A stretch of DNA of 64,000 nucleotides from Lachnospiraceae bacterium. GTDB lineage: Bacteria; Bacillota; Clostridia; Lachnospirales; Lachnospiraceae. Shown piece after piece: positions 35,995 through 45,391 of this stretch. Position 1 is the stretch's first letter. The number at the start of each line of letters is the position of its first letter. The notes below the pieces were generated by a model that did not search any database, was not told the DNA's origin, and saw only the letters and a program-made list of their open reading frames with translations. The stretch lies in NCBI GenBank assembly GCA_014804795.1, contig JAAUZC010000012.1, positions 69,076-133,075 on the forward strand. The letters run 5' to 3'. Both the position numbers and the translations under genes were made by a program.

Positions 35995-36611
35995 TGCTGG
36001 CATTTATCCGGCATGGTATAACGCAGGCAAATAAAGAGCGAAGATATCTGGGAAAAACCGACGAATCTCTTTCGGAAGAAGGAATAGCAATACTGGAATT
36101 TTATAAGATGCAGAAATTATATCCGGATGTGGAGTATTTGTTTACCAGTCCCATGAAAAGATGTACGGAGACCGCTGAAATTATTTATCCCGCGTTATGC
36201 CCAATTATTATTCCGGAATGGGAAGAGATCAATTTCGGACGGTTTGAATATGGAAATTATGAAGAATTGAAGAATGATGCACAATATCAGGAATGGATCA
36301 ACAGTGGAGGCACATTGGATTTCCCGGAAGGAGAGAGCAGGAATGATTTTACTCTACGATGTAAAAGAGGGTTTATAAGAATGTGTGATGAATTGAGCTT
36401 AGCTACAGAGCGAAATGCGAAGAAGTCCGCTTCTGCAGGAATGATCGTTCATGGCGGAATTATTATGTCATTGCTGAGTTTATATGATGGAAATGATTAT
36501 TTTGACTATCAGGTATCAAATGGCAGAGGCTATATATGCAGACTGACAGGTGTAAATGACAAGACAACACAGGAAGATAATATACGGATAAAGGTAGTGA
36601 CGAAAATATGA
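35994..36611 (+). CDS. cobC: Histidine phosphatase, probable alpha-ribazole phosphatase
   Basis: 205-residue member of the phosphoglycerate-mutase-like phosphatases: catalytic FIRHGIT at the start, YLGKTDESLSEEG, TSPMKRCTETAEII, EEINFGRFEYGNYEEL and the second His in IVHGGIIMSLLS. In B12 operons this family removes the phosphate of alpha-ribazole 5'-phosphate or of cobalamin phosphate. The position between cobS and cbiB supports that. ATG at 35994 is used (TAATG overlap); an upstream in-frame ATG at 35967 would add nine residues and has a more distant GAGGGAG. Confidence 0.88.
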   Translation: MLAFIRHGITQANKERRYLGKTDESLSEEGIAILEFYKMQKLYPDVEYLFTSPMKRCTETAEIIYPALCPIIIPEWEEINFGRFEYGNYEELKNDAQYQEWINSGGTLDFPEGESRNDFTLRCKRGFIRMCDELSLATERNAKKSASAGMIVHGGIIMSLLSLYDGNDYFDYQVSNGRGYICRLTGVNDKTTQEDNIRIKVVTKI

Positions 36612-37624
36612 AACACTATATGAACCATCATATGATTGCTTTTTTCGTGGGTTTTCTGCTGGATTTGATATTAGGTGATCCCTATTGTTTTCCTCACCCG
36701 GTGCGTTTGATCGGAAAGCTGATAACTGGAAGCGAAAAAATACTTCGTGGGATAGGGATAAGAGGAAAAGATAAAAAGGCAGATGATAACAGAAATGAGC
36801 TTTTGCAGGGAATAGGGCTGGTAATTATTGTGATTATCAGTGTGGTGGCAGTTTCATCATTACTGGTGTTTATGGCATATTGGCTGCATCCTGTCTTAGG
36901 AGTGGGGGTGGAGTGCGTTATGACTTATCAGATACTTGCAGTAAAATGTCTGAAAGTAGAGAGTATGAAAGTCTATAGGTGTCTGAAAAATGGTAATCCG
37001 GAGCAGGCAAGGAAAGCTGTTTCTATGATCGTGGGCAGGGATACGGAATGCCTGGATGAAGAAGGCGTCGCGAAAGCGGCGATAGAAACGGTGGCAGAGA
37101 ACACCTCTGACGGAGTGATTGCGCCGATGCTGTATCTGGCTATTGGAGGTCCGATAATCGGATTCTTATATAAAGCGATAAACACAATGGATTCCATGAT
37201 CGGATATAAAAATGACAAATACCTGTATTTTGGAAGGGCAGCGGCAAAACTGGACGATTTTGTGAATTTTCTTCCGGCAAGAATCAGTGCCGGGCTTATG
37301 ATTTCCGCATCTTTTTTTGCAGGCAGAAATTTTTCAGGAAAAGGCGCATGGGAAATCTATAAAAGAGACCGCAGAAAACATGCAAGTCCTAATTCCGGTC
37401 AGACTGAGGCGGTATGCGCAGGTGCGCTTTCCATAAAACTTGGCGGTGATGCCAGTTATTTTGGGAGGGCAGTAAAGAAACCGTATATTGGTGAGGCAGT
37501 GCGAAAAGTGGAGTATGAGGATATAAAACGGGTGAATCATTTGATGTACATTACTGCTTGGCTGTGTGAGGTGTTATGTCTGCTGGTGATGTACGCAATA
37601 GTAATGAGCAGTGCGCATCCGTAA
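36608..37624 (+). CDS. cbiB: Adenosylcobinamide-phosphate synthase
   Basis: 338-residue polytopic membrane protein CbiB, which couples cobyric acid to aminopropanol (phosphate). Typical motifs are LDLILGDPYCFPHPVRLIGK, ARKAVSMIVGRDTECLDEE, AIETVAENTSDGVIAPMLYL, AINTMDSMIGYKNDKYLYFG and SPNSGQTEAVCAGAL. It overlaps cobC by four bases (ATGA). A strong hairpin spans its stop codon. Confidence 0.95.
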   Translation: MKHYMNHHMIAFFVGFLLDLILGDPYCFPHPVRLIGKLITGSEKILRGIGIRGKDKKADDNRNELLQGIGLVIIVIISVVAVSSLLVFMAYWLHPVLGVGVECVMTYQILAVKCLKVESMKVYRCLKNGNPEQARKAVSMIVGRDTECLDEEGVAKAAIETVAENTSDGVIAPMLYLAIGGPIIGFLYKAINTMDSMIGYKNDKYLYFGRAAAKLDDFVNFLPARISAGLMISASFFAGRNFSGKGAWEIYKRDRRKHASPNSGQTEAVCAGALSIKLGGDASYFGRAVKKPYIGEAVRKVEYEDIKRVNHLMYITAWLCEVLCLLVMYAIVMSSAHP

Positions 37625-37711
37625 TTTGAAAAAATGGCAGCTTGCTGACAATTTTTTCAGAATGCGGATGCATAAGACGAATGCCTGCGAACGAGGGAAA
37701 CCGCAGGTTTT
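37615..37711 (+). promoter_or_regulatory. Two hairpins between cbiB and cobD
   Basis: First hairpin: GCATCCGTAATTTGAAAAAAT (37615-37635, listed here in two parts GCATCCG and the A-rich arm) pairs with ATTTTTTCAG...GCGGATGC (37651-37671) with an inner CAGC-TT-GCTG; it includes the cbiB stop. Second: CCTGCG (37684) with CGCAGG (37702) followed by TTTT. Together they could slow or partly end transcription inside the operon or set an mRNA processing point. No riboswitch motif was found in this gap. Confidence 0.5.
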
Positions 37712-37759
37712 CCGAGTGTGCACTGCGGAGCTGATAAAAGGACATACGGAGGAGCAAGG

Positions 37760-38782
37760 ATGAGCATTCATGGAGGCGATGTTTATCGAAATCATGTAGA
37801 TATTGATTTTTCAATTAATGTAAATCCGCTTGGCACACCGGAATGTGTAAAAGAGGCACTTCACAGAGCAGTTGAAATGTGTGGGAAATATCCTGATATA
37901 GAAGCGGAAAGACTAGGAGAGACAGTCAGTATGTTTCTTGGAGTATCAGGGGAATATTTGCTATTCGGCAATGGGGCATCAGAACTTTTTATGGCGATTG
38001 TTCATGCTATAAAACCAAAAAAAGTCGTGATACCGGTGCCTTCTTTTTATGGCTACGAATATGCAGCAAAATCAGTGGACAGTGAGATCATTTATTATGA
38101 GATGAATCAAAAGAATCACTTTTGTGTAAAAGAGGATATAAACTGCATGTTGACAAAAGATGTAGATCTTCTTTTTCTTGCCAATCCGGGTAATCCGATT
38201 GGAAACCTCATAGACAAAGAGATGATGAAAGAACTGCTCTTGCATTGCAGGGATAAAGGAATTTATGTAGTAGTGGATGAATGCTTTATTGATTTTTGTG
38301 GGAATCGGTTTTCATTACTTTCTGAGATTGAAAAATCGGAACATCTGATACTTGTGAGAGCGTTTACAAAAATTTTTTCGATTCCGGGAGTGCGCTTAGG
38401 GTATCTGGTGTGTAAAAGCAAGGCGGTTCGTACTCAAATAGTAGACCAACTCCCAGAATGGAATCTTTCCTGTTTTGCGCAGGAAGCGGGATGTATATGT
38501 GCTAAACAGGCAGAGTTTATTGCAGAAACAGTAAACTATATTGAAAAAGAACGACAGTTTATGGAGGAAGAACTCAGACGAAAAGGATTTCAGACATTTC
38601 CATCTGTGTCAAATTTTATCACATTTTACAGTGATATCCCTTTATATGAGAGACTACTGGAAAAAGGAATCCTGATCAGAGATTGCAGTAATTTCAGAGG
38701 ATTAGGAAAGGGATTTTACCGTATTGCGGTAAAGAGCAGGAAAGAAAATGAGATTTTATTCATGGCATTAGAATCCCTGTGA
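37760..38782 (+). CDS. cobD: Threonine-phosphate decarboxylase
   Basis: 340-residue PLP enzyme of the class I/II aminotransferase fold; CobD makes (R)-1-amino-2-propanol phosphate from threonine phosphate, the linker attached by CbiB. Seen are FSINVNPLGTP, LFGNGASELFMAI, PSFYGYEYAAKS, LANPGNPIGNLID, VVDECFIDFCG and the PLP Lys in VRAFTKIFSIPGVRLGYL. SD GGAGGAGCAAGG directly precedes the ATG at 37760; the frame extends upstream without SD. No threonine kinase (pduX-like) gene is in the window. Confidence 0.93.
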   Translation: MSIHGGDVYRNHVDIDFSINVNPLGTPECVKEALHRAVEMCGKYPDIEAERLGETVSMFLGVSGEYLLFGNGASELFMAIVHAIKPKKVVIPVPSFYGYEYAAKSVDSEIIYYEMNQKNHFCVKEDINCMLTKDVDLLFLANPGNPIGNLIDKEMMKELLLHCRDKGIYVVVDECFIDFCGNRFSLLSEIEKSEHLILVRAFTKIFSIPGVRLGYLVCKSKAVRTQIVDQLPEWNLSCFAQEAGCICAKQAEFIAETVNYIEKERQFMEEELRRKGFQTFPSVSNFITFYSDIPLYERLLEKGILIRDCSNFRGLGKGFYRIAVKSRKENEILFMALESL

Positions 38783-38838
38783 AGTATGGTGTTATTGCAG
38801 AAAAATTTGCAGATTGAGAAAGGTGCATGGTTATATAA

Positions 38839-39486
38839 ATGGAACATTCTAAAATAGAATATCTGCCGCCGGAGGAAATTGAAAAGCGGAGCTTTGAAAT
38901 CATTACAGAAGAACTCTTAAAAAGAAATATCATTCTTCCAAAAGCGGAAGAATTGATTACAAAACGGGTAATACATACCAGTGCAGACTTTGATTATGCC
39001 GAAACGCTTTGCTATTCCGAAGGAGCAGTGGAGATCTTGAAAAAATTGATAAAAAGCGGAGCTGACATAGTAACAGATACCAATATGGCATTGGCAGGAA
39101 TCAATAAAAAGGTGCTTGCAAAATTTGGTGGTAGGGCACATTGTTTTATGGCAGATGAAGAGATTGCGCTTTTGGCAAAGCAAAGAAATGTGACACGGGC
39201 GGCGGTCAGTATGGAAAGAGCGGCAGCGATTGAAAAACCGGTTGTTTTTGCAATTGGCAATGCACCGACTGCTCTGATAAAGCTGTATGAAATGATGGGA
39301 AAAACGGATTGGAAGCCAGCCTTTGTTATTGGCGTTCCGGTGGGATTTGTCAATGTGGAAGCTGCAAAGGAACTTATTATGAAAACAAATATTCCATACA
39401 TTATTAACAGAGGACGAAAAGGCGGAAGCAATATCGCTGCGGCGATTTGTAATGCCGTATTATACCAATGCGAAAGTGAGTTCTAA
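38839..39486 (+). CDS. cbiC: Cobalt-precorrin-8 methylmutase
   Basis: 215-residue CbiC, which shifts a methyl group from C11 to C12 to give cobyrinate. The catalytic His is in KRVIHTSADFDYAETL; other family blocks are GADIVTDTNMALAGINK, ERAAAIEKPVVFAIGNAPTA and VGVPVGFVNVEAAKE-like sequence (IGVPVGFVNVEAAKELI) with the closing RGRKGGSNIAAAICNAV. It starts 56 bases after cobD. Confidence 0.95.
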   Translation: MEHSKIEYLPPEEIEKRSFEIITEELLKRNIILPKAEELITKRVIHTSADFDYAETLCYSEGAVEILKKLIKSGADIVTDTNMALAGINKKVLAKFGGRAHCFMADEEIALLAKQRNVTRAAVSMERAAAIEKPVVFAIGNAPTALIKLYEMMGKTDWKPAFVIGVPVGFVNVEAAKELIMKTNIPYIINRGRKGGSNIAAAICNAVLYQCESEF

Positions 39487-39523
39487 AGGCATACGCTAAT
39501 GGATGTTCGTCAAGGACTTCTAA

Positions 39524-39543
39524 GTCTGCCATGCAGATTTTTT
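39524..39543 (+). terminator. Weak intra-operon terminator/attenuator between cbiC and cbiD
   Basis: TCTGC-CAT-GCAGA followed by TTTTTT. The stem is only five to seven pairs, so partial termination is likely, lowering the corrin-ring genes relative to the upstream ones. Confidence 0.5.
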
Positions 39544-39568
39544 CACATGATAAGAAGGGAAAATTAAA

Positions 39569-40714
39569 ATGCGATATGGTTTTACGACTGGGAGCTGTGC
39601 GGCTGCGGCCTCAAAAGCTGCAGCTTATATGTTGCTGACAGGATTAAAAAAGACAGAAATTACAATAGAAACGCCAAAAGGGATTCCGTATAAGGCAAGC
39701 ATTTTGGATATCATGTGCAGGGAAGATGAAGCGAGCTGCGCAGTAGAAAAAGATGGCGGGGATGATCCGGATATTACAGCAGGTACATGGATTTATGCAA
39801 AAGTTTCTTATGTAACAGAAAATATGCAAAAGGGGTGCTACGAGGGCAAAGAGCAGGAAATTATCATTGAAGGCGGAGTGGGTGTGGGGAGAGTGACAAA
39901 GCCGGGACTTGATCAGCCTGTCGGAAATGCAGCGATCAATCGTGTTCCGAGGGAAATGATAAAAAAAGAAGTATTAGAAGTTTGCAGACTGGTGGATTAT
40001 AAAGGTGGCTTGCGGATTGAGATTTCAGTGCCGGAAGGGGAAAAGCTGTGTGAACATACTTTTAATCCACGGCTTGGCATTGTTGGCGGTATTTCCATAT
40101 TGGGGACGAGCGGCATTGTGGAACCCATGAGCAGTCAAGCATTGATTGATACCATTCGGGTAGAATTGCGTCAAAGACGGGTTTTAGGATTTGATTATGT
40201 TGTCATTTCGCCGGGAAATTATGGTTTGGAGTTTATGAGGAAAACATATGGATATGATCTGGACAAAAGCGTGAAATGCAGTAATTTTATCGGAGCGACT
40301 ATTGATATGGCAGTAGAATTGGGTTTTCAGAAAATGCTCCTGACCGGTCATATAGGAAAGCTGATCAAGGTTGCCGGCGGGATCATGAATACGCATTCCA
40401 AAGAAGCAGATTGTAGGATGGAGCTTCTTGCAGCATTTTCAATAAAAGCGAAGATAGAACCTATACTGATTCGGAAAATACTGGACTGTGTGACTACGGA
40501 GGAAGCAATCTCTTTTTTAGAGAAAAGCGGGAAATTGCAGCAGATCATGGAAGAGATTGTAGAGCGTATCTGTTATTATATGGAAAACCGCGCCGGAGGA
40601 AAAATGAAAACAGATTGTATTCTGTTTTCCAATGAGTATGGGGAATTGGCTAAAAGCAAGGGGGCAGAGGAATGGTTTATTTTGTTGGGGCAGGAACGGG
40701 CGCAGTTGATTTGA
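39569..40714 (+). CDS. cbiD: Cobalt-precorrin-5B C1-methyltransferase
   Basis: 381-residue CbiD, which methylates C1 of the corrin ring with SAM. Signatures are the N-terminal RYGFTTGSCAAAASKAAA, KDGGDDPDITAGTWI, GGVGVGRVTKPGLDQPVGNA, AINRVPREMI, GTSGIVEPMSSQALIDTI and FQKMLLTGHIGKLIKVAGG. SD AGAAGGGAA ahead of the ATG. Its 3' end overlaps cbiF by 43 bases in another frame. Confidence 0.95.
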   Translation: MRYGFTTGSCAAAASKAAAYMLLTGLKKTEITIETPKGIPYKASILDIMCREDEASCAVEKDGGDDPDITAGTWIYAKVSYVTENMQKGCYEGKEQEIIIEGGVGVGRVTKPGLDQPVGNAAINRVPREMIKKEVLEVCRLVDYKGGLRIEISVPEGEKLCEHTFNPRLGIVGGISILGTSGIVEPMSSQALIDTIRVELRQRRVLGFDYVVISPGNYGLEFMRKTYGYDLDKSVKCSNFIGATIDMAVELGFQKMLLTGHIGKLIKVAGGIMNTHSKEADCRMELLAAFSIKAKIEPILIRKILDCVTTEEAISFLEKSGKLQQIMEEIVERICYYMENRAGGKMKTDCILFSNEYGELAKSKGAEEWFILLGQERAQLI

Positions 40715-41442
40715 TAACAGTAAGGGGAATGCGCCTGTTGGAACAGGCAGATGTGATCATTTATGCCGGTTCTTTGGTAAATCCGGAGTTACTTTCCTAT
40801 GCAAAAAAAGACTGCGAGATACATAACAGTGCGAAACTGACATTGGACGAAGTGATACAGCTTATCTCCGCTGCGGAAAGCAAAGGAAAAATAACTGTCC
40901 GTCTGCACACGGGAGATCCGAGTATCTATGGGACTGTCAGGGAACAGATGGATGAATTGGATGTGCTGGGCATTTCTTATGAGAGCTGTCCGGGGGTAAG
41001 CGCCTGTTTTGGCGCAGCGGCATCTCTGAATCTTGAGTATACATTGCCGGGGATTTCACAATCCCTGATTATCACAAGAATGGAAGGCAGAACAAAAGCA
41101 CCGGATAGAGAAAGGATTGAGGGTTTTGCAGCACATAGGGCATCTATGGCAATTTATTTAAGTGCCGGAATGATTCAGGAATTAAGCAGACGACTGATTG
41201 AGGGGGGATATGCGGGAAGCACACCGGCAGCACTTGTTTATAAAGCAACTTGGGCTGAGGAGGAGGCATATCTGTGTACGATTGAGACATTATATGATGT
41301 ATCTGTAGAGCATGGGATTACAAAAACGGCTTTGATATTAGTCGGAGATGCGATCGCTCATCAGCACTACAGTAAATCGAGGTTATATGCGCCGGATTTT
41401 TCGACGGAATATCGAAAACAAAAAGAATTTCCAGAGAGCTAA
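40672..41442 (+). CDS. cbiF: Cobalt-precorrin-4 C11-methyltransferase
   Basis: 256-residue SAM-dependent tetrapyrrole methylase acting at C11. Seen: VYFVGAGTGAVDLITVRGMR, VIIYAGSLVNPELLSY, VRLHTGDPSIYGTVREQM, ESCPGVSACFGAAASLN and the C-terminal TKTALILVGDAI. The start is embedded in cbiD with GGGGGCAGAGG as SD. Confidence 0.95.
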   Translation: MVYFVGAGTGAVDLITVRGMRLLEQADVIIYAGSLVNPELLSYAKKDCEIHNSAKLTLDEVIQLISAAESKGKITVRLHTGDPSIYGTVREQMDELDVLGISYESCPGVSACFGAAASLNLEYTLPGISQSLIITRMEGRTKAPDRERIEGFAAHRASMAIYLSAGMIQELSRRLIEGGYAGSTPAALVYKATWAEEEAYLCTIETLYDVSVEHGITKTALILVGDAIAHQHYSKSRLYAPDFSTEYRKQKEFPES

Positions 41443-41515
41443 AATACAGCCGCTGAGAAACTCTAAGTTTTGAATAGGAGAATGCAGAAACAGTGTTCTT
41501 CCAGGAGGGAAAAAC

Positions 41516-42562
41516 ATGAAACTGAGCATTATCAGTTTTACAGAAAATGGAAAACATTTTTCGGAACATATTGCGAAATTGTTGACGGGAGAACTGGAAA
41601 TCGGGTTATATACAAAATGTGAGGCAGGTATAAAGGACGATACTTTTTCAGATGTTTTATTTGTAAAAACATCTGTTGTAGACTGGGCAGGGGAAGAGAT
41701 GCGGGAGCAAGATGCGATGCTGTTTATCGGAGCGTGCGGAATCGCGGTCAGGGCGGTGGCTCCTTTTCTCACGGATAAGCTGCATGATGTACCGGTACTT
41801 GTAATGGATGAAAAAGGGAAATACGTCATTCCGATTTTATCGGGACATATGGGAGGCGCAAACAATCTTGCAAACCATATAGCAGAGAAAACAGGGGCAG
41901 AGCCAGTGATCACTACAGCAACGGACATCAATAGTAAATTTGCGGTGGATCTGTTTGCGAAAAGAAATAATCTTTCTATTGTAAATAAAGACGGGATTGT
42001 GAAAGTGTCCTCAAAGGTATTAGCAGGAAAAGAGATTACGATATCCATAGAGCCAGGGCATGAGATCACCTGCGAGGAGCTGGGTGTGCGGCTTATTCCC
42101 TATCCGCCTGCCGGACCTGTTGATGTTGTAATTACGTCTGAGGATGATGTATTTGATGCACTACTTTACCTGACGCCGAGGGAGTATGTCATAGGAATCG
42201 GCTGTAAAAGAGGAAAAAGTGTAAAGGAAATTGATGATTTTATCTCAAAAACAATAAAGGAAACAGGGATTTCTAGTAAACAGATTTTTGCGCTTTCCTC
42301 TATTTCGCAAAAGCGAGATGAACAGGGGATCGTTGAATGGTGCAGGAGAGAAGGGGTTCCGTTTTTTACATATACGGCAGAAGAATTGCGGGAGGTAAAC
42401 GGAAATTTTACGACGTCATCTTTTGTAAAGGATCAGGTTGGCGTTGATAATGTTTGTGAAAGGGCGGCAGTAAAAGTCTGTGGAGAAAACGGAAAACTGA
42501 TAGTTCCAAAGATTGCGGAAAACGGGATGACAATTGCAATTGCATTGTGCCAGAAAAAATAG
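41516..42562 (+). CDS. cbiG: Cobalt-precorrin-5A hydrolase
   Basis: 348-residue CbiG, which opens the delta-lactone of cobalt-precorrin-5A and releases acetaldehyde during ring contraction. N-terminal block FIGACGIAVRAVAPFLTDKL and HMGGANNLANHIAEKTGAEP, middle domain, and C-terminal domain VIGIGCKRGKSVKEIDDFI with EEGVPFFTYTAEEL-like sequence (REGVPFFTYTAEELREV) are all present. SD AGGAGGGAAA. The upstream gap of 73 bases holds nothing evident. Confidence 0.93.
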   Translation: MKLSIISFTENGKHFSEHIAKLLTGELEIGLYTKCEAGIKDDTFSDVLFVKTSVVDWAGEEMREQDAMLFIGACGIAVRAVAPFLTDKLHDVPVLVMDEKGKYVIPILSGHMGGANNLANHIAEKTGAEPVITTATDINSKFAVDLFAKRNNLSIVNKDGIVKVSSKVLAGKEITISIEPGHEITCEELGVRLIPYPPAGPVDVVITSEDDVFDALLYLTPREYVIGIGCKRGKSVKEIDDFISKTIKETGISSKQIFALSSISQKRDEQGIVEWCRREGVPFFTYTAEELREVNGNFTTSSFVKDQVGVDNVCERAAVKVCGENGKLIVPKIAENGMTIAIALCQKK

Positions 42563-42580
42563 AATGGAAGGTATGTTTGG

Positions 42581-43342
42581 ATGGTAAATAGAATTTATAT
42601 CGTGGGAATGGGGCCGGGCAGAGAGGAAATGATGACAGGGGAAGCCTTGAATGCGTTAGACCAGTCAGATGTGATTGTCGGTTACACATTATATTTGGAA
42701 TTGCTTGGCGGGCGGTTTCAGGGAAAAGAATTTTTATCCACGCCGATGCGTCAGGAGGAGGATCGGTGCAGGCTGTGTTTTGAGGAAGCTGAAAAAGGGA
42801 AAAAAGTAGCACTTGTATGCAGCGGTGATGCAGGAATTTACGGGATGGCATCTTTGATGTACGAGATAGGGAAGGCATATCCGGAAACAGAGCTACATGT
42901 TATTGCAGGGATTACGGCGGCAAGCAGTGGGGCAGCAGTTCTGGGAGCGCCTCTGAACCATGATTTCTGTGTCATAAGTCTGAGTGATCTGCTGACACCA
43001 TGGGATGCAATTGAAAAAAGACTAAATGCAGCCGCAAAAGGTGATTTTGTCATTGTTCTGTATAATCCCTCCAGTCATAAGAGAAAAGATCATCTGATGA
43101 GGGCATGTGATATTTTGCTATGCAGTATAGAAGGAGAACGAGTCTGCGGTTATGTTGAAAATATAGGAAGAGACGGAACAAAAGCGGAGACCTGTACCTT
43201 AAAGGAATTAAGGAACAGGGAGGTCAATATGTTTACCACAGTATTTATTGGGAGTTCGGGAACGGAAATCATAAACGGGAAATTGATCACGAAACGAGGA
43301 TATCAAATTGAAAGAAATACTGATATTTGCTGGGACAACTGA
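42581..43342 (+). CDS. cbiH: Cobalt-factor III/precorrin-3B C17-methyltransferase
   Basis: 253-residue tetrapyrrole methylase that adds the C17 methyl group and contracts the ring. Motifs: IYIVGMGPGREEMMTGEALN, VIVGYTLYLELL, VALVCSGDAGIYGMASLMYE, VIAGITAASSGAAVLGAPLN, HDFCVISLSDLLTPW and FVIVLYNPSSHKRKDHL. Its 3' end overlaps the start of the cbiJET fusion by 35 bases. Confidence 0.95.
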   Translation: MVNRIYIVGMGPGREEMMTGEALNALDQSDVIVGYTLYLELLGGRFQGKEFLSTPMRQEEDRCRLCFEEAEKGKKVALVCSGDAGIYGMASLMYEIGKAYPETELHVIAGITAASSGAAVLGAPLNHDFCVISLSDLLTPWDAIEKRLNAAAKGDFVIVLYNPSSHKRKDHLMRACDILLCSIEGERVCGYVENIGRDGTKAETCTLKELRNREVNMFTTVFIGSSGTEIINGKLITKRGYQIERNTDICWDN

Positions 43343-45362
43343 GGGAAGAAAATTATCGGAATATCTTGCTGAGAATGAAATGAGACATACGATCTGTGTG
43401 GCAACAGAGTATGGTGAAATTGTCTTAAAACAGCATCCTCTGGTAGAAGTACATCAGGAAAGAATGAATCAGGAACAGATAGAAAGTTTCCTGAGCAATG
43501 GAAGATTTGATGTTGTGGTAGACGCAACCCATCCTTTTGCAAAGGAAATCACCCGTAATATCCATGCGGCAATAAAAGAAATGGGGCAGGCGGGAATAAC
43601 TATTTCGTATTTGCGCCTAAAAAGAGATGGTATTGCAGAAAGGGAAAACGGCATTACCTATTTTGAAACAAACGAAGCTTGTGTGAATGCGTTGGAAGAT
43701 ACGGAAGGAAACATTCTCCTGACTACCGGCAGTAAGGAATTGCACAAGTATTGTGTCTCTGAGGGGATAAAGAATAGATTGTATGTAAGAGTGCTACCAA
43801 GTATGGAAAGTCTATCTCTTTGCATAGAACAGGGCATCCATGGGAAACAGGTTATTGCAATGCAGGGGCCGTTTACTACAGAGCTGAATGAAGCGATCAT
43901 CCGTCAATATGAAATAACTTGTTTGGTAACAAAAGAAAGTGGTCTCCTCGGTGGTTATCAGGAAAAAATAAATGCCGCAAAAAGTACAGGAGCGAAAGTA
44001 TTTGTTATAGGTTGTCCTGAAGAGGATGAAGGGTATTCCTTTTCTGAAATGTGTCAAAAACTCGAAGCTATGAGAGGGAAAAAATATTTTACAAGGAATC
44101 AGATAAAGAGAAATATGGAAATCACTCTGGCAGGCATTGGTATGGGACATGCAGGCTGCCTGACGAAAGATGTAGAGAGAGCAATCGGCGAAGCTGATAT
44201 TTTATTAGGGGCAGAGAGAATGTTGGAAACCGCCTGCTCAAAAGCGGAAAAACATCCTTTTTATCAGGCAGAACAGATCATTCCCTGCCTGCATGATATA
44301 CAGAGTGGAAATTTATTTAAGGATAATAAAAAAGTTGTAATTCTCTTTTCAGGGGATAGCGGATTTTATAGCGGATGTCAGTCTCTATATGCGGCGCTGA
44401 AAAAGGAAATCACTGAAGGAGACTTAAAGGCATCTTTGCGTATTCTTCCGGGTATTTCTTCGGTGGCTTATCTGGCCTCCTGCATTGGAGAAAGTTATCA
44501 TGATGCGACTGTCTACAGCATACATGGGAAAAAATTACGCAACCTTGCACGCCGGATTAAGGGCAGTTCCAAAACATTTCTGCTCACATCCGGTGTGAAA
44601 GATATAAACCAGTTGGGCGAATTGCTGACAGATGCGGGGATGACGGAATGTGAAATCATAACTGGGTATCAGTTGTCCTATAAGGAACAGAGGGTAGAGA
44701 GACATACGCCATTAGAATGTAAAGAATTGAAAGGGGAAGGTTTATATACCTGTTTTGTCAAAAATCCGTATGCTGTGCAGAGAAGATTGACACATGGTAT
44801 TGCGGATGAACAGTTTATCAGAGACAGCGTTCCTATGACAAAAGAAGAGATTCGAGAGGTTAGTATCTGTAAGCTGCGATTAAGAGAAAAGGCGGTAGTT
44901 TATGACATTGGCAGTGGCACCGGTTCTATCGCAATAGAAATAGCGGGCATTTCTGACGATATACAGGTGTATGCGGTGGAGCAGAATCATGAAGCAGTTT
45001 CATTAATTGAAAAGAATAAAAAGAAATTTGAACTGCAAAATGTAACTGTGATAGAGGCGAGAGCACCGGAGGGATTAGCCGGACTTCCAATGGCGACGCA
45101 CGCATTTATAGGGGGGAGCGGCGGAAAACTGAAAGAAATATTGGTGTCACTGAGGCAGATTAATCCGAAGATGAGAGTTGTTATCAATGCTGTCAGTATG
45201 GAGACAATCTGTGAAATGAGGGAAATTTTATCAATGAGTGATATGATAAAAGAGGAAGAAGTAGTAGAATTGCAGGTAAGCAGAGTAAAGAAAGCAGGAA
45301 GCTATCATTTGATGCAGTCTGAAAATCCGGTCTGGATCTGTGCGTTTGAGTTCTGTGAGTGA
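43308..45362 (+). CDS. Fused CbiJ-CbiE-CbiT (reductase plus C5/C15 methyltransferase-decarboxylase)
   Basis: 684-residue triple fusion. Residues 1-255 are CbiJ, the cobalt-precorrin-6A reductase (FAGTTEGRKLSEYL, DATHPFAKEITRNIH, VIAMQGPFTTELNEA, TKESGLLGGYQEK). Residues 270-490 are CbiE, the C5-methyltransferase (ITLAGIGMGHAGCLTKDVE, VILFSGDSGFYSG, ILPGISSVAYLAS). From about 505 to the end is CbiT, the C15-methyltransferase/decarboxylase with the SAM site VYDIGSGTGSIAIEIAG and FIGGSGGKLKEIL. An ATG at 44115 marks the CbiE start as it would be in a separate gene. The start is a TTG with GAGG about 10 bases ahead, inside cbiH; no earlier ATG fits. CbiE-CbiT fusions are common; addition of CbiJ at the front is less usual. 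Confidence 0.92.
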   Translation: MKEILIFAGTTEGRKLSEYLAENEMRHTICVATEYGEIVLKQHPLVEVHQERMNQEQIESFLSNGRFDVVVDATHPFAKEITRNIHAAIKEMGQAGITISYLRLKRDGIAERENGITYFETNEACVNALEDTEGNILLTTGSKELHKYCVSEGIKNRLYVRVLPSMESLSLCIEQGIHGKQVIAMQGPFTTELNEAIIRQYEITCLVTKESGLLGGYQEKINAAKSTGAKVFVIGCPEEDEGYSFSEMCQKLEAMRGKKYFTRNQIKRNMEITLAGIGMGHAGCLTKDVERAIGEADILLGAERMLETACSKAEKHPFYQAEQIIPCLHDIQSGNLFKDNKKVVILFSGDSGFYSGCQSLYAALKKEITEGDLKASLRILPGISSVAYLASCIGESYHDATVYSIHGKKLRNLARRIKGSSKTFLLTSGVKDINQLGELLTDAGMTECEIITGYQLSYKEQRVERHTPLECKELKGEGLYTCFVKNPYAVQRRLTHGIADEQFIRDSVPMTKEEIREVSICKLRLREKAVVYDIGSGTGSIAIEIAGISDDIQVYAVEQNHEAVSLIEKNKKKFELQNVTVIEARAPEGLAGLPMATHAFIGGSGGKLKEILVSLRQINPKMRVVINAVSMETICEMREILSMSDMIKEEEVVELQVSRVKKAGSYHLMQSENPVWICAFEFCE

Positions 45363-45391
45363 TGAACCTGAAAGAAAGGCATGCTATTTGG

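Noticed and set aside
37621-37759. Second cobalamin riboswitch before cobD
   Set aside because: There are hairpins but no B12 box or aptamer core.
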